64,000 bases of DNA, from positions 62,001 to 126,000 of the forward strand of contig NZ_JAIVLG010000004.1 of the NCBI RefSeq assembly GCF_020524545.1, written 5' to 3'. This stretch comes from Microbacterium paraoxydans (lineage in GTDB: Bacteria > Actinomycetota > Actinomycetes > Actinomycetales > Microbacteriaceae). Shown piece after piece: positions 53,416-61,340 of the stretch. Made by a program: the position numbers and the translations under genes. The notes under the pieces were generated by a model. It was given only the letters and a program-made list of their open reading frames with translations, was not told the DNA's origin and did no database searches. Every line of letters starts with the position of its first letter. Within the stretch, counting starts at the first letter, position 1.

Positions 53416-54069
53416 TTATTTCAGGAAGTAGATAACGAGGAACAGCACGATCCAGACGACGTCGACGAAGTGCCAGTAGTAGGACACCACGATCGAGGAG
53501 GTCGCCTCCTTGTGCCGGAAGTTCTTGACGGCGTAGGCGCGGCCGATGACGAGCAGGAACGCGACGAGGCCACCCGTGACGTGCAGGGCGTGGAAGCCGG
53601 TCGTCAGGTAGAACGCAGAGGCGTAGGAGTCGGCGCCGATCGGCATGCCCTCAGCGACCAACTGCGCGTACTCCCAGACCTGGCCGGAGACGAAGATCGC
53701 GCCGAGGGCGAAGGTGAGGAAGAACCACTCGACCATTCCCCAGCCGAACAGGCGACGGCGGCCTGCGCCGTTCTTCTGCCCCTTGCCGATCTTGTAGGGC
53801 TGCAGGTCTTCTGCCGCGAACACGCCCATCTGGCACGTGAACGAGGACAGGACCAGGATCGCCGTGTTCACTGCGGCGAACGGAACGTTCAGCAGCTCGG
53901 TCCGGTCCGCCCACAGCTCCGGTGAGGTGCTGCGGAGGGTGAAGTAGATCGCGAAGAGTCCCGCGAAGAACATCACCTCACTGCCGAGCCACACAATGGT
54001 GCCGACAGCTACCGGGTTGGGCCGCTTGATCGTTCTCGCCGCCGGGGCATACGTCGCTGAGGTCGTCAC
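53416..54069 (-). CDS. ctaE: Cytochrome c oxidase subunit III
   Basis: A 217-aa subunit III with about five transmembrane helices. [26 protein letters not shown] opens the core, the family-conserved [16 protein letters not shown] is present, and [18 protein letters not shown] closes it. It stabilises proton uptake into subunit I. I start at GTG 54069 since a CATAAT -10 lies 6 nt upstream; the frame remains open to 54132 but that region contains the promoter. First gene of the ctaE-qcrCAB operon. Confidence 0.93.
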   Translation of the reverse strand: MTTSATYAPAARTIKRPNPVAVGTIVWLGSEVMFFAGLFAIYFTLRSTSPELWADRTELLNVPFAAVNTAILVLSSFTCQMGVFAAEDLQPYKIGKGQKNGAGRRRLFGWGMVEWFFLTFALGAIFVSGQVWEYAQLVAEGMPIGADSYASAFYLTTGFHALHVTGGLVAFLLVIGRAYAVKNFRHKEATSSIVVSYYWHFVDVVWIVLFLVIYFLK

Positions 54070-54075
54070 CCCTCC

Positions 54076-54081
54076 ATTATG
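54076..54081 (-). promoter_or_regulatory. -10 box of ctaE-qcrCAB (leaderless)
   Basis: CATAAT on the minus strand, 6 nt before GTG 54069; the closest match to TATAAT in the window. Confidence 0.6.
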
Positions 54082-54136
54082 GCCGATCCTCGGGCGTGAT
54101 TCTTGCACCAGCGGCCTCCGATTCGCCCGCATGCGA

Positions 54137-54152
54137 CTTAGGGGACCCTAAG
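54137..54152. promoter_or_regulatory. Symmetric TTAGGG/CCCTAA element between ctaE and trpD
   Basis: CTTAGGG and CCCTAAG are 7-bp arms around GA, followed by AAAA. It lies in the 192-bp divergent gap, about 56 bp from the ctaE -10. The loop is too small for a hairpin, so an operator is more likely. Apart from this and the two promoters nothing is apparent in the gap. Confidence 0.45.
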
Positions 54153-54248
54153 AAAACACTGCGAATACTCGGTGAATCCGCGGGAAACAAGGGTCGGTGA
54201 TCGATCCAGCGCGTGATCGGACGGGCCTGCATGTTTTCTGCGCGCCGA

Positions 54249-54254
54249 TAGGAT
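54249..54254 (+). promoter_or_regulatory. -10 box of trpD (leaderless)
   Basis: TAGGAT ends 7 nt before the trpD ATG at 54262, with no Shine-Dalgarno sequence. Confidence 0.55.
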
Positions 54255-54261
54255 CGCACAC

Positions 54262-55332
54262 ATGGCTGATTCGCTGACCTGGTCCGACGTGCTCACCTCT
54301 CTGCTGGAACGTCGCGATCTCAGCGTGTGGGAGTCCACCTGGGCGATGCGCCAGATCATGCAGGGAGGCGTCAGCGAAGCTCAGCTCGCAGGCTTCCTCA
54401 TCGCTCTGCGGGCGAAGGGGGAGACGATCGACGAGATCGTCGGCTTCCGCGATGCGATCCTGGAGGCGGCCGTGCCGCTGCCGGTGTCGCCGGATGTGCT
54501 CGACATCGTCGGGACGGGCGGCGATCGTGTCGGCACCGTGAACGTGTCCACCACGGCGGCGATCGTGATCGGTGCGACCGGTGTGCCCGTGGTCAAGCAC
54601 GGCAATCGCGCCGCGAGCTCGGCCTCGGGCTCGTCGGACGTGCTCGGAGCGCTCGGACTGGAGCTGTCCCTCGACCCCTCGGACGTCGCGACCATCCTCG
54701 ACCGCACCGGAATCACATTCGCGTGGGCAGGTGCCTTCCACCCCGGCTTCAAGCACGCGGGCGCCGTGCGTGCGCAACTGGGCGTGCCCACCGTGTTCAA
54801 CATGCTCGGGCCGCTCTGCAACCCCGCGCGCGCGGAAGCCAACGCTGTGGGGGTCGCGCAGATCGAGCGCGTTCCGCTCATCACCGGTGTCTTTCGGACT
54901 CGTGGCGCCACGGCGCTCGTCTTCCGCGGAGACGACGGGCTCGACGAGCTCACCACGACAGGTCACAGCCGGATCTGGGAGGTCACTCGCGGAGACATCC
55001 ACGAACATGACCTCGACCCGCGCGATCTGGGCATTCCGATCGCCGATCTCGCCGACCTGATCGGCGGGTCGCCCCAGCACAACGCGGAGGTGCTCCGACG
55101 CACACTGGCGGGGGAGTCCGGAGCGGTGCGCGACATCGTGCTCCTCAATGCCGCTGCCGGCATCGTGGCGTTCGAGCTGTCGCAGGATGCGGGTCAGGTG
55201 CAGCGTCCGATACTGGAGCGCCTGCGCGAAGGCTATGAGAAGGCGTCGGCCGCGGTCGATGATGGCCGTGCGCTGGCGAAGCTCGACCAGTGGATCGGTG
55301 TGAGTCGCGAGCTCTCGGCGCCGAAGGAGTGA
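54262..55332 (+). CDS. trpD: Anthranilate phosphoribosyltransferase
   Basis: A 356-aa enzyme that joins anthranilate to PRPP in tryptophan synthesis. The PRPP loop is VGTGGDRVGTVNVST (GTGGD at 84-88), KHGNR at 112-116, the anthranilate region FAWAGAFHPGFKHA, and NMLGPLCNPA are all intact. No other trp gene is in the window. trpD separate from other trp genes and next to ctaE also occurs in M. tuberculosis (Rv2192c-Rv2193) as I recall. Its stop almost abuts the HhH-PHP gene start. Confidence 0.96.
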   Translation: MADSLTWSDVLTSLLERRDLSVWESTWAMRQIMQGGVSEAQLAGFLIALRAKGETIDEIVGFRDAILEAAVPLPVSPDVLDIVGTGGDRVGTVNVSTTAAIVIGATGVPVVKHGNRAASSASGSSDVLGALGLELSLDPSDVATILDRTGITFAWAGAFHPGFKHAGAVRAQLGVPTVFNMLGPLCNPARAEANAVGVAQIERVPLITGVFRTRGATALVFRGDDGLDELTTTGHSRIWEVTRGDIHEHDLDPRDLGIPIADLADLIGGSPQHNAEVLRRTLAGESGAVRDIVLLNAAAGIVAFELSQDAGQVQRPILERLREGYEKASAAVDDGRALAKLDQWIGVSRELSAPKE

Positions 55333-55334
55333 CC

Positions 55335-56321
55335 GTGGATCCGGTCGACGCGCTGCTCGAGATCGCTTCTCTGCTGGAGCGGGAGCGTGCGTCGCGGTAT
55401 CGCGCGAAGGCCTTCCGTCAGGCCGCTGCGACGTTGCGAGATCTTCCGGATGACGTTCAGGGTGATCCCACGAGACTGCGCGCGGCCAAAGGCATCGGCG
55501 AATCCACATTCGCGGTGATTCGCCAGGCACAGGCCGGGCAGGTCCCCGACTACCTCGTCGAGCTGCGCGGCGATGTCGAGCCCGAGCGGGTATCGGAGCT
55601 CCGGGCGAAGCTCCGCGGCGACCTTCATGCGCATACGGACTGGTCGGACGGGACCACGCCGATCGCGGTGATGGCCGCCGCTGCCAGGGCGCTCGGACAC
55701 GAGTATCAGGCGATCACCGATCACTCGCCGCGCCTCCGGGTCGCTCGGGGGCTGTCGGCCGAGCGCCTTCGGGAGCAGATGCCGCTGGTCCGCGCGGAAT
55801 CCGGTGGCGGCTTCACCCTGCTCGCCGGCATCGAGGTCGACATCCTGGAGGACGGGAGCCTCGACCAGGAGGACGGGCTGCTCGCCGAGCTGGACATCGT
55901 CGTGGCATCGGTTCATTCCAAACTGCGCATGGATGCGCGGGCGATGACGGCACGCATGATCACTGCGGTCGCGCATCCTCGGGTGAACGTGCTCGGGCAC
56001 TGCACGGGGCGGCTGGTCCAGGGCGATCGCGGGACACGCCCCGAGTCGACTTTCGATGCCCGGGCCGTCTTCGCCGCCTGCGCGGACAACGGGGTGGCGG
56101 TCGAGATCAACTCGCGACCGGAGCGCCAGGATCCACCGGACGACCTGATCGCGATCGCCCTCGCCGAAGGGTGCCTGTTCTCTATTGATTCGGATGCGCA
56201 CGCGCCCGGACAGCTCTCGCTGCTCGACCACGGAGCCGAACGTGCTGAGCGCGCTGGTGTCCCCTCATCACGAATCGTGACGACCTGGGGTCTCGAACGG
56301 CTGCTCGCCTGGGCGGAGTGA
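55335..56321 (+). CDS. HhH-PHP phosphoesterase (PolX-like without polymerase core)
   Basis: A 328-aa protein. Residues 1 to about 80 form a helix-hairpin-helix/8-kDa-like domain (DALLEIASLLERERASRYRA and AAKGIGESTFAVIRQ). The rest is a PHP domain with GDLHAHTDWSDGTTP, ITDHSPRL, GIEVDIL, VVASVHS, EINSRP and DSDAHAP carrying the metal ligands. In bacterial PolX these flank a nucleotidyltransferase core; here the two ends are joined directly. It may act on DNA 3' ends or phosphate esters. I chose GTG 55335 with AAGGAG 5 nt upstream; GTG 55329 overlaps the trpD stop and is possible. Confidence 0.82.
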   Translation: MDPVDALLEIASLLERERASRYRAKAFRQAAATLRDLPDDVQGDPTRLRAAKGIGESTFAVIRQAQAGQVPDYLVELRGDVEPERVSELRAKLRGDLHAHTDWSDGTTPIAVMAAAARALGHEYQAITDHSPRLRVARGLSAERLREQMPLVRAESGGGFTLLAGIEVDILEDGSLDQEDGLLAELDIVVASVHSKLRMDARAMTARMITAVAHPRVNVLGHCTGRLVQGDRGTRPESTFDARAVFAACADNGVAVEINSRPERQDPPDDLIAIALAEGCLFSIDSDAHAPGQLSLLDHGAERAERAGVPSSRIVTTWGLERLLAWAE

Positions 56322-56342
56322 TGCGCCGTCGATCGCCGGCGG

Positions 56343-57281
56343 TCAGTCTGCGGCGGGGGCGGCTTTCGACACAGCCGTGAGAGCACGTGTCATCGAGCCG
56401 CCGAGGTTCCACTTCTCAGCGAGCGCGATTGCGGCGTCCACCTCGGCGGGGTCGAGCACGCGTAGAGGGGTATCTGGTGCCGTGATCGGCAGGCCGGTTG
56501 CGACCGCGACCACTGTCGGGGCGACATCGAGGTAGTCGGATGCGGCGAGCACCTTGGCGCGCACACCCGCGCTCATCCCCGCACCCGCTTCGGCCGCGGC
56601 TCGGATGCCCTCCAGATCGGTGTGCGTCTGCAACAGGGTGGCCGCCGTCTTCTCACCCACCCCGGCCACGCCGGGAAGGCCGTCGGAGGCGTCGCCCCGC
56701 ATGGTGGCGAAGTCGGCGTACTGCGAGGGGAGCACGCCGTACTTCGCCACCACGGTGGCGTCGGTCACGAGCTCGAGGTTGCTCATGCCCCGGGCGGTGT
56801 AGATGACACGGACGTCGCGTGCATCGTCCACGAGCTGGAACAGGTCGCGATCGCCGGTGACGATGTCGACCGGCATCGTGGTCTTGGTGGCGAGGGTGCC
56901 GATCACATCATCGGCCTCATGCTCGGCGACGCCGATGATGGGGATGCCGATGGCGGCCAGCGTCTCGCGGATGAGCGGGATCTGCGCTTCGAGAGGATCG
57001 GGGACCTCTTCGACATCGGGGCCGACGGCGATGACCTCGACCACGCGGTGGGTCTTGTAAGTGGGGATGAGGTCGACGCGCCACTGCGGTCGCCAGTCGT
57101 CGTCCCAGCAGGCGATCACATGCGTCGGCTCATAGAGCGAGATGAGCTTGGCGATGATGTCGAGGAGACCGCGAGCGGCGTTGATGGGAGAGCCGTCGGG
57201 TGCCTTCACCTTGTCGGGGACGCCGTAGAACGCGCGGAAGTAGAGGCTGGCGGTGTCGAGCAGCATCAGTCGATCGGTCAC
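56343..57281 (-). CDS. Stand-alone 5'-3' exonuclease (PolI N-terminal type)
   Basis: A 312-aa FEN-like nuclease corresponding to the N-terminal domain of DNA polymerase I, without a polymerase. Metal-site acids are in MLLDTASLYFRAFYG (Asp9), EADDVIGTLA and VTGDRDLFQLV, and LPGVAGVGEKTA is the DNA-binding HhH (H3TH) motif. It could process Okazaki fragment flaps. Mycobacteria carry a similar stand-alone protein, as I recall. GTG 57281 is chosen because CAGACT lies 7 nt upstream; the longer open frame has no start signal. The upstream neighbours are the secreted-protein pair and then rpsA. Confidence 0.9.
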   Translation of the reverse strand: MTDRLMLLDTASLYFRAFYGVPDKVKAPDGSPINAARGLLDIIAKLISLYEPTHVIACWDDDWRPQWRVDLIPTYKTHRVVEVIAVGPDVEEVPDPLEAQIPLIRETLAAIGIPIIGVAEHEADDVIGTLATKTTMPVDIVTGDRDLFQLVDDARDVRVIYTARGMSNLELVTDATVVAKYGVLPSQYADFATMRGDASDGLPGVAGVGEKTAATLLQTHTDLEGIRAAAEAGAGMSAGVRAKVLAASDYLDVAPTVVAVATGLPITAPDTPLRVLDPAEVDAAIALAEKWNLGGSMTRALTAVSKAAPAAD

Positions 57282-57288
57282 GAACGAC

Positions 57289-57294
57289 AGTCTG
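57289..57294 (-). promoter_or_regulatory. -10-like hexamer of the exonuclease gene (leaderless)
   Basis: CAGACT on the minus strand, 7 nt before GTG 57281. Confidence 0.4.
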
Positions 57295-57340
57295 GCACGG
57301 TGATCTGACGCAAGCCCGCGGAAAGGGAACGCTCTCGTCG

Positions 57341-58123
57341 TCAACAACCCGCGGCATCGGGTCGTTCAGCGCAGGTGCGAGCCACGAGCGCGGTGTCGGC
57401 CTCGTAGATGCGGATCCGCTGGGTCGGACCTTCGACGGCGAGTTCGCCAGCCACCGGGAACCAGCCTCCGCCGATGTCGACCTCAGCCGTGTAGTGCGTC
57501 GTCACGTGGGCGAGGAAGGTTCCGCGTGCGCGATAGGTGTGACTCGTCGGCGTCGGGGTGAACGGCGCTTGTCCGAGAGCGGACCAGGTGTGGCCACCGC
57601 TGGCCGTGGCGGCCGTGCTTCCGTCGCCGTAGGTGAAGACGAAGCGCACGGGGGAGAAGCGCACGCTGATCGGTCTCCCAAGAAGAGTGCCGCTGCGGTT
57701 CTGCGCCGATGCCGAAGCCACGAAGTTCACCGGTAGCCCTGCGACGCCGACGTTGTCCGGCTCACCGGCCGTCGTCGTGGGCCCGGGTGCGAACTGCGCG
57801 ACGTCGGTGATCGTGAGCGGCACGCCATCGTTGTTCGTCACGCGGACCGCGGAGATCCCGCAAGAGGTCACCCGCACCGGGTCCGGAGTGCACGGCGACG
57901 GCGGCTCGGCCTCCCCGGGGGAGTCAGGCGAGGCGCTGCCCGGAGACGTGCCCGTCTCGGTGGCGGAGATCGTCAGCTGGCTGCCATCGTTCTGAGCGGT
58001 ACACAAACCAACAATCTGAAGTTCGCGAGCACAGGGAGTTCCCTCGGAATTGACGTTCAATGACGGAACTATCGTGGGCAGGCTCGCTAGGAGAACGACG
58101 ACCGACGCAGCTAGTTTCAGCAT
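57341..58123 (-). CDS. Secreted protein with PKD-like domain, function unknown
   Basis: A 260-aa exported protein not recognised as a named family. The signal peptide MLKLAASVVVLLASLPTIV is followed by a Cys-containing region (TPCARELQIVGLC), a Ser/Pro/Glu-rich linker and SPCTPDPVRVTSC. The C-terminal part has the PKD-type sequence FTYGDGS...HTWSALGQ...SHTYRARGTF. It ends with RTCAERPDAAGC, so at least six Cys suggest disulfides outside the cell. The ATG overlaps the stop of the upstream lipoprotein gene (ATGCTGA) and the frame is open only because of that. GC content is lower near its 5' end than in neighbouring genes. Confidence 0.72.
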   Translation of the reverse strand: MLKLAASVVVLLASLPTIVPSLNVNSEGTPCARELQIVGLCTAQNDGSQLTISATETGTSPGSASPDSPGEAEPPSPCTPDPVRVTSCGISAVRVTNNDGVPLTITDVAQFAPGPTTTAGEPDNVGVAGLPVNFVASASAQNRSGTLLGRPISVRFSPVRFVFTYGDGSTAATASGGHTWSALGQAPFTPTPTSHTYRARGTFLAHVTTHYTAEVDIGGGWFPVAGELAVEGPTQRIRIYEADTALVARTCAERPDAAGC

Positions 58124-58659
58124 TCTTCTACCGGCGCGTCCGTTTCGTCTTCGACCTGGAATGTGTCTCCAGACGCGCTCATGGTTGTGAAGAGCGCTAT
58201 GGTTCTCGCGCGTGCGGTCGGAGTCACGTCGGTTCCGGCCGCGTCGACTACTCGTGTGCGTGACACGTCGAGACACACGAGCGCTGTGAGCGACGCATTT
58301 TGGGTATCGATGTCCGCTCTCAGCCCGCGAAACGTCGTGATCTTCACATCTCCAGTGACCTGGAGGCCTTCGGCGCGCAAGTAGTCCGAGGCCTCTAGAT
58401 CAGCCTCAAGCGCTGCTCCAACTAGGTAAGAGTCAGGTCGCGCGGTGACATCGCCAGATCGACGGGCGTTGCTCGCGTCGTTGTACGCGCGGTAGGTCGC
58501 CTCGGCAGCGGCGAACGCTTCTTCTTCGGAGGCGAAGGCGGCGGTCGGGGTCGGTGTCGGCTCGGGGCCGGGGGAGCACCCTGCGAGCAGCGCGACCGAA
58601 GCCGCAAGGGCCGCGAGTCGCATCGAAAAGGCAGGGATCAGGGGAGTGGCCGGTGTCAC
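58117..58659 (-). CDS. Putative lipoprotein, function unknown
   Basis: A 180-aa lipoprotein I do not recognise. The lipobox is LLAGC, followed by a Pro/Thr linker (SPGPEPTPTPT), then a helical segment FASEEEAFAAAEATYRAYND resembling a small extracytoplasmic NTF2/cystatin-like fold. The protein ends in Cys (PVEEC). I start at GTG 58659, six nt after TACGGT; ATG 58623 (MRLAALAAS) is also possible and gives a shorter signal. It is translationally coupled to the PKD-like gene, which suggests they act together in the envelope. Confidence 0.68.
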   Translation of the reverse strand: MTPATPLIPAFSMRLAALAASVALLAGCSPGPEPTPTPTAAFASEEEAFAAAEATYRAYNDASNARRSGDVTARPDSYLVGAALEADLEASDYLRAEGLQVTGDVKITTFRGLRADIDTQNASLTALVCLDVSRTRVVDAAGTDVTPTARARTIALFTTMSASGDTFQVEDETDAPVEEC

Positions 58660-58665
58660 TCCGCC

Positions 58666-58671
58666 ACCGTA
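58666..58671 (-). promoter_or_regulatory. -10-like hexamer of the lipoprotein gene (leaderless)
   Basis: TACGGT on the minus strand, 6 nt before GTG 58659. Confidence 0.4.
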
Positions 58672-58894
58672 AGGGGAATGAGGTTCGGCCCGTTCGAGTT
58701 CTCCACAGGGAGGGCGTTCGAATCCGACTCCTGCGGTGCTCGAACTTCTGATAGCCTTAACCGTCACTCGTGGCGTGCACACGCATGCCCTCGTGACGAG
58801 AAAACCAAAATCCAACTGCTGAGAAGCATGCTGTCGGCCGTGCGCGGTCGTTGACTCTCAGCCCGAGTCTCCATTCACAAGGACAACCCACTAC
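58672..58894. promoter_or_regulatory. Divergent intergenic region upstream of rpsA
   Basis: TAGCCT (58752-58757) is a plausible rpsA -10, giving a leader of about 130 nt that is AT-rich by local standards (AAAACCAAAATCC). GTTCGA occurs at 58692 and 58716 and inverted (TCGAAC) at 58740, upstream of that hexamer. An rpsA leader can be an autoregulatory target, but no pairing typical of S1 control was recognised. Confidence 0.4.
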
Positions 58895-60349
58895 ATGACT
58901 ACCGCAACGACCGCCCCGGCCACCAAGCAGGTCGCCATCAACGACATCGGATCTGCTGAGGACTTCCTGGCCGCGGTCGAGAAGACCCTGAAGTTCTTCA
59001 ACGACGGCGACATCATCGAAGGCACGATCGTCAAGATCGACCGCGATGAGGTCCTCCTCGATGTCGGCTACAAGACCGAGGGCGTCATCCCCTCGCGTGA
59101 GCTCTCGATCAAGCACGATGTCGACCCCAACGAGGTCGTCGCAGTCGGCGATCTGGTCGAGGCACTCGTTCTCCAGAAGGAGGACAAGGAAGGCCGCCTG
59201 ATCCTCTCCAAGAAGCGTGCTCAGTACGAGCGTGCGTGGGGAGACGTCGAGAAGATCAAGGAGAACGACGGCGTCGTCACCGGTACGGTCATCGAGGTCG
59301 TCAAGGGTGGACTCATCGTCGACATCGGCCTCCGTGGCTTCCTCCCGGCTTCGCTCATCGAGCTGCGTCGCGTCCGCGACCTCACGCCGTACCTCGGCCA
59401 GGAGATCGAGGCGAAGATCCTCGAGCTCGACAAGAACCGCAACAACGTCGTCCTGAGCCGCCGCGCGCTGCTCGAGCAGACGCAGTCGGAGTCGCGCACC
59501 ACGTTCCTGAACAACCTGCACAAGGGCCAGGTTCGCAAGGGTGTCGTCTCGTCGATCGTCAACTTCGGTGCGTTCGTCGACCTGGGCGGCGTGGACGGCC
59601 TCGTGCACGTCTCCGAGCTGTCCTGGAAGCACATCGAGCACGCCTCCGAGGTCGTCGAGGTCGGCCAGGAGGTCACCGTCGAGATCCTCGAGGTCGACCT
59701 CGACCGCGAGCGCGTCTCCCTGTCGCTGAAGGCGACGCAGGAGGACCCGTGGCAGGTCTTCGCCCGCACCCACGCGATCGGTCAGGTCACGCCGGGTAAG
59801 GTCACGAAGCTGGTTCCGTTCGGTGCGTTCGTTCGCGTCGCAGACGGCATCGAGGGTCTCGTCCACATCTCCGAGCTCTCCAGCAAGCACGTCGAACTGG
59901 CTGAGCAGGTCGTCTCGGTCGGCGAAGAGGTCTTCGTCAAGGTCATCGACATCGACCTGGAGCGTCGTCGTATCTCGCTGTCGCTGAAGCAGGCCAACGA
60001 GTCGGTCGACCCCAACGGCACCGAGTTCGACCCGGCTCTCTACGGCATGCTCGCCGAGTACGACGAGAACGGCGAGTACAAGTACCCGGAGGGCTTCGAC
60101 GCCGAGACCGGTGCGTGGAAGGAAGGCTTCGACGCCCAGCGCGAGGCATGGGAGCAGGAGTACGCTGCAGCCCAGGCTCGCTGGGAAGCGCACAAGGCTC
60201 AGGTCGTCAAGGCGGCCGAGGCCGAGGCTGCAGCCGGAGAAGACTTCGGCGGACAGTCCTTCGCCACCGAGGTTGCCGGTGCCGGCACCCTGGCGGACGA
60301 CGAGGCTCTTGCGGCTCTGCGCGAGAAGCTCTCGGGCGGCAACGCTTAA
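58895..60349 (+). CDS. rpsA: 30S ribosomal protein S1
   Basis: A 484-aa S1 with four S1/OB domains at about 36-106, 123-188, 209-277 and 294-363, as in actinobacteria (E. coli has six). DIIEGTIVKIDRDEVLLDVGYKTEG opens the first and the last two share (F)GAFV(D/R)...HISELS. A Glu/Ala/Tyr-rich C-terminal tail of about 120 residues follows. S1 binds mRNA leaders and helps initiate translation; how it acts on leaderless mRNAs, numerous here, is of interest. AAGGA precedes the ATG. A terminator follows 10 bases after the stop. Confidence 0.97.
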   Translation: MTTATTAPATKQVAINDIGSAEDFLAAVEKTLKFFNDGDIIEGTIVKIDRDEVLLDVGYKTEGVIPSRELSIKHDVDPNEVVAVGDLVEALVLQKEDKEGRLILSKKRAQYERAWGDVEKIKENDGVVTGTVIEVVKGGLIVDIGLRGFLPASLIELRRVRDLTPYLGQEIEAKILELDKNRNNVVLSRRALLEQTQSESRTTFLNNLHKGQVRKGVVSSIVNFGAFVDLGGVDGLVHVSELSWKHIEHASEVVEVGQEVTVEILEVDLDRERVSLSLKATQEDPWQVFARTHAIGQVTPGKVTKLVPFGAFVRVADGIEGLVHISELSSKHVELAEQVVSVGEEVFVKVIDIDLERRRISLSLKQANESVDPNGTEFDPALYGMLAEYDENGEYKYPEGFDAETGAWKEGFDAQREAWEQEYAAAQARWEAHKAQVVKAAEAEAAAGEDFGGQSFATEVAGAGTLADDEALAALREKLSGGNA

Positions 60350-60359
60350 GCACCTCTCT

Positions 60360-60406
60360 GAAACGGGTCGTCGCCTCGCCTTCGGGCGGGTGCGGCGGCC
60401 CGTTTC
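60360..60406 (+). terminator. Terminator after rpsA
   Basis: GAAACGGG pairs with CCCGTTTC, enclosing a second GC-rich hairpin around TTCG. A composite stem after a highly expressed gene; no long U tract. Confidence 0.75.
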
Positions 60407-60447
60407 GCGTACCCGCATTCCTGTTCCATCCCTTGCGTGACGGAACA

Positions 60448-60465
60448 TTACGGTCCCATTCGTAA
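60448..60465. promoter_or_regulatory. Inverted repeat upstream of ssuB
   Basis: TTACG and CGTAA are separated by 8 nt, 30 nt before the ssuB-like ATG, with centres 13 bp apart. Possible operator for a sulfur- or carbon-source regulator. Confidence 0.4.
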
Positions 60466-60494
60466 CATCGGAGCCCGTCGGCCAGCATGAGGGT

Positions 60495-61340
60495 ATGACG
60501 ACCCTGCTGCCCTCGCCGCGCCTCGCCGACGCATCGATTGCGGCCGGGACGGCGCAGAGCGTGCAGCTCGACAGCGTAGAACGCTCTTTCCCGCTGTCGC
60601 ACGGGCGGCGAGACGTGCTCAGGGGGCTCGACCTCGACGTCGCGGCAGGCGAGATCCTGGCGGTGGTCGGGCCTTCCGGCTGCGGCAAGTCGACGCTCCT
60701 GCGCCTCGTCGGCGGGCTGGACACTCCGACCCGGGGTGCCATCCGTCTGAACGGCGTCGGCGTCACCGATGTCGACGAGCGCACTGCCGTCGCGTTCCAA
60801 GAGCCTCGGCTGCTCCCTTGGCGCACGATCGCCCAGAACGTCGAACTCGGCCTGCCACGAGGAACAGCCCGTCGCGCCGGACGTGAGCGCGTGCAGGAGC
60901 TGCTGCGCTTGGTGGGCCTCGAGCAGGCCGCAGATCAGCGTCCGCGTGAGGTCTCCGGCGGAATGGCCCAGCGGGCCGCACTCGCCCGGGCTCTCGCCCG
61001 GAACCCTGGCGTGCTGCTGCTCGACGAGCCCTTCGGTGCCCTCGACGCTCTGACGCGCCTGCGCATGCATGATCTGCTCCTCGAGATCCACGCCGCAGAG
61101 CCCACCACCGTCCTCCTCGTCACACATGACGTCGAAGAGGCGCTCTATCTCGCCGATCGCGTGCTGTTGCTGCGAACGCTGACCGGTGAAGACCTCGAAG
61201 AGCCTTCCATCTCCCGCACGATCCTCGTGCCGGGCATCCGTCCTCGCGACCGCGCCGATCGCGGACTCGCCGACCTGCGCGCCGACCTTCTCGAAGGCCT
61301 CGGCGTCGACACCCACCACCGCACCACCGAGGAGTCCTGA
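60495..61340 (+). CDS. ssuB: ABC transporter ATP-binding protein, aliphatic sulfonate/nitrate/taurine type
   Basis: A 281-aa ATPase of the SsuB/TauB/NrtD group. Walker A is GPSGCGKST (59-67), the Q-loop QEPRLLPW is typical of this group, the signature is VSGGMAQR (153-160) and Walker B is LLLDEP (174-179), with the H-loop LVTHDVEE. It powers the importer encoded by the next two genes. The stop overlaps the solute-binding gene start (TGATG). Substrate class is inferred from the trio; sulfonates are likely, but nitrate, taurine or thiamine-precursor transporters have similar sequences. Confidence 0.88.
   Translation: MTTLLPSPRLADASIAAGTAQSVQLDSVERSFPLSHGRRDVLRGLDLDVAAGEILAVVGPSGCGKSTLLRLVGGLDTPTRGAIRLNGVGVTDVDERTAVAFQEPRLLPWRTIAQNVELGLPRGTARRAGRERVQELLRLVGLEQAADQRPREVSGGMAQRAALARALARNPGVLLLDEPFGALDALTRLRMHDLLLEIHAAEPTTVLLVTHDVEEALYLADRVLLLRTLTGEDLEEPSISRTILVPGIRPRDRADRGLADLRADLLEGLGVDTHHRTTEES

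Noticed and set aside
54137..54152. DtxR/IdeR iron box
   Set aside because: TTAGG half-sites are present but separated by 4 nt rather than the 9 nt of the 19-bp DtxR box, so it is kept as an unknown symmetric element.
58714..58726. TTCGAATCC resembling the T-arm of a tRNA
   Set aside because: The flanking bases do not form a 5-bp T-stem and no acceptor, D or anticodon arms surround it.
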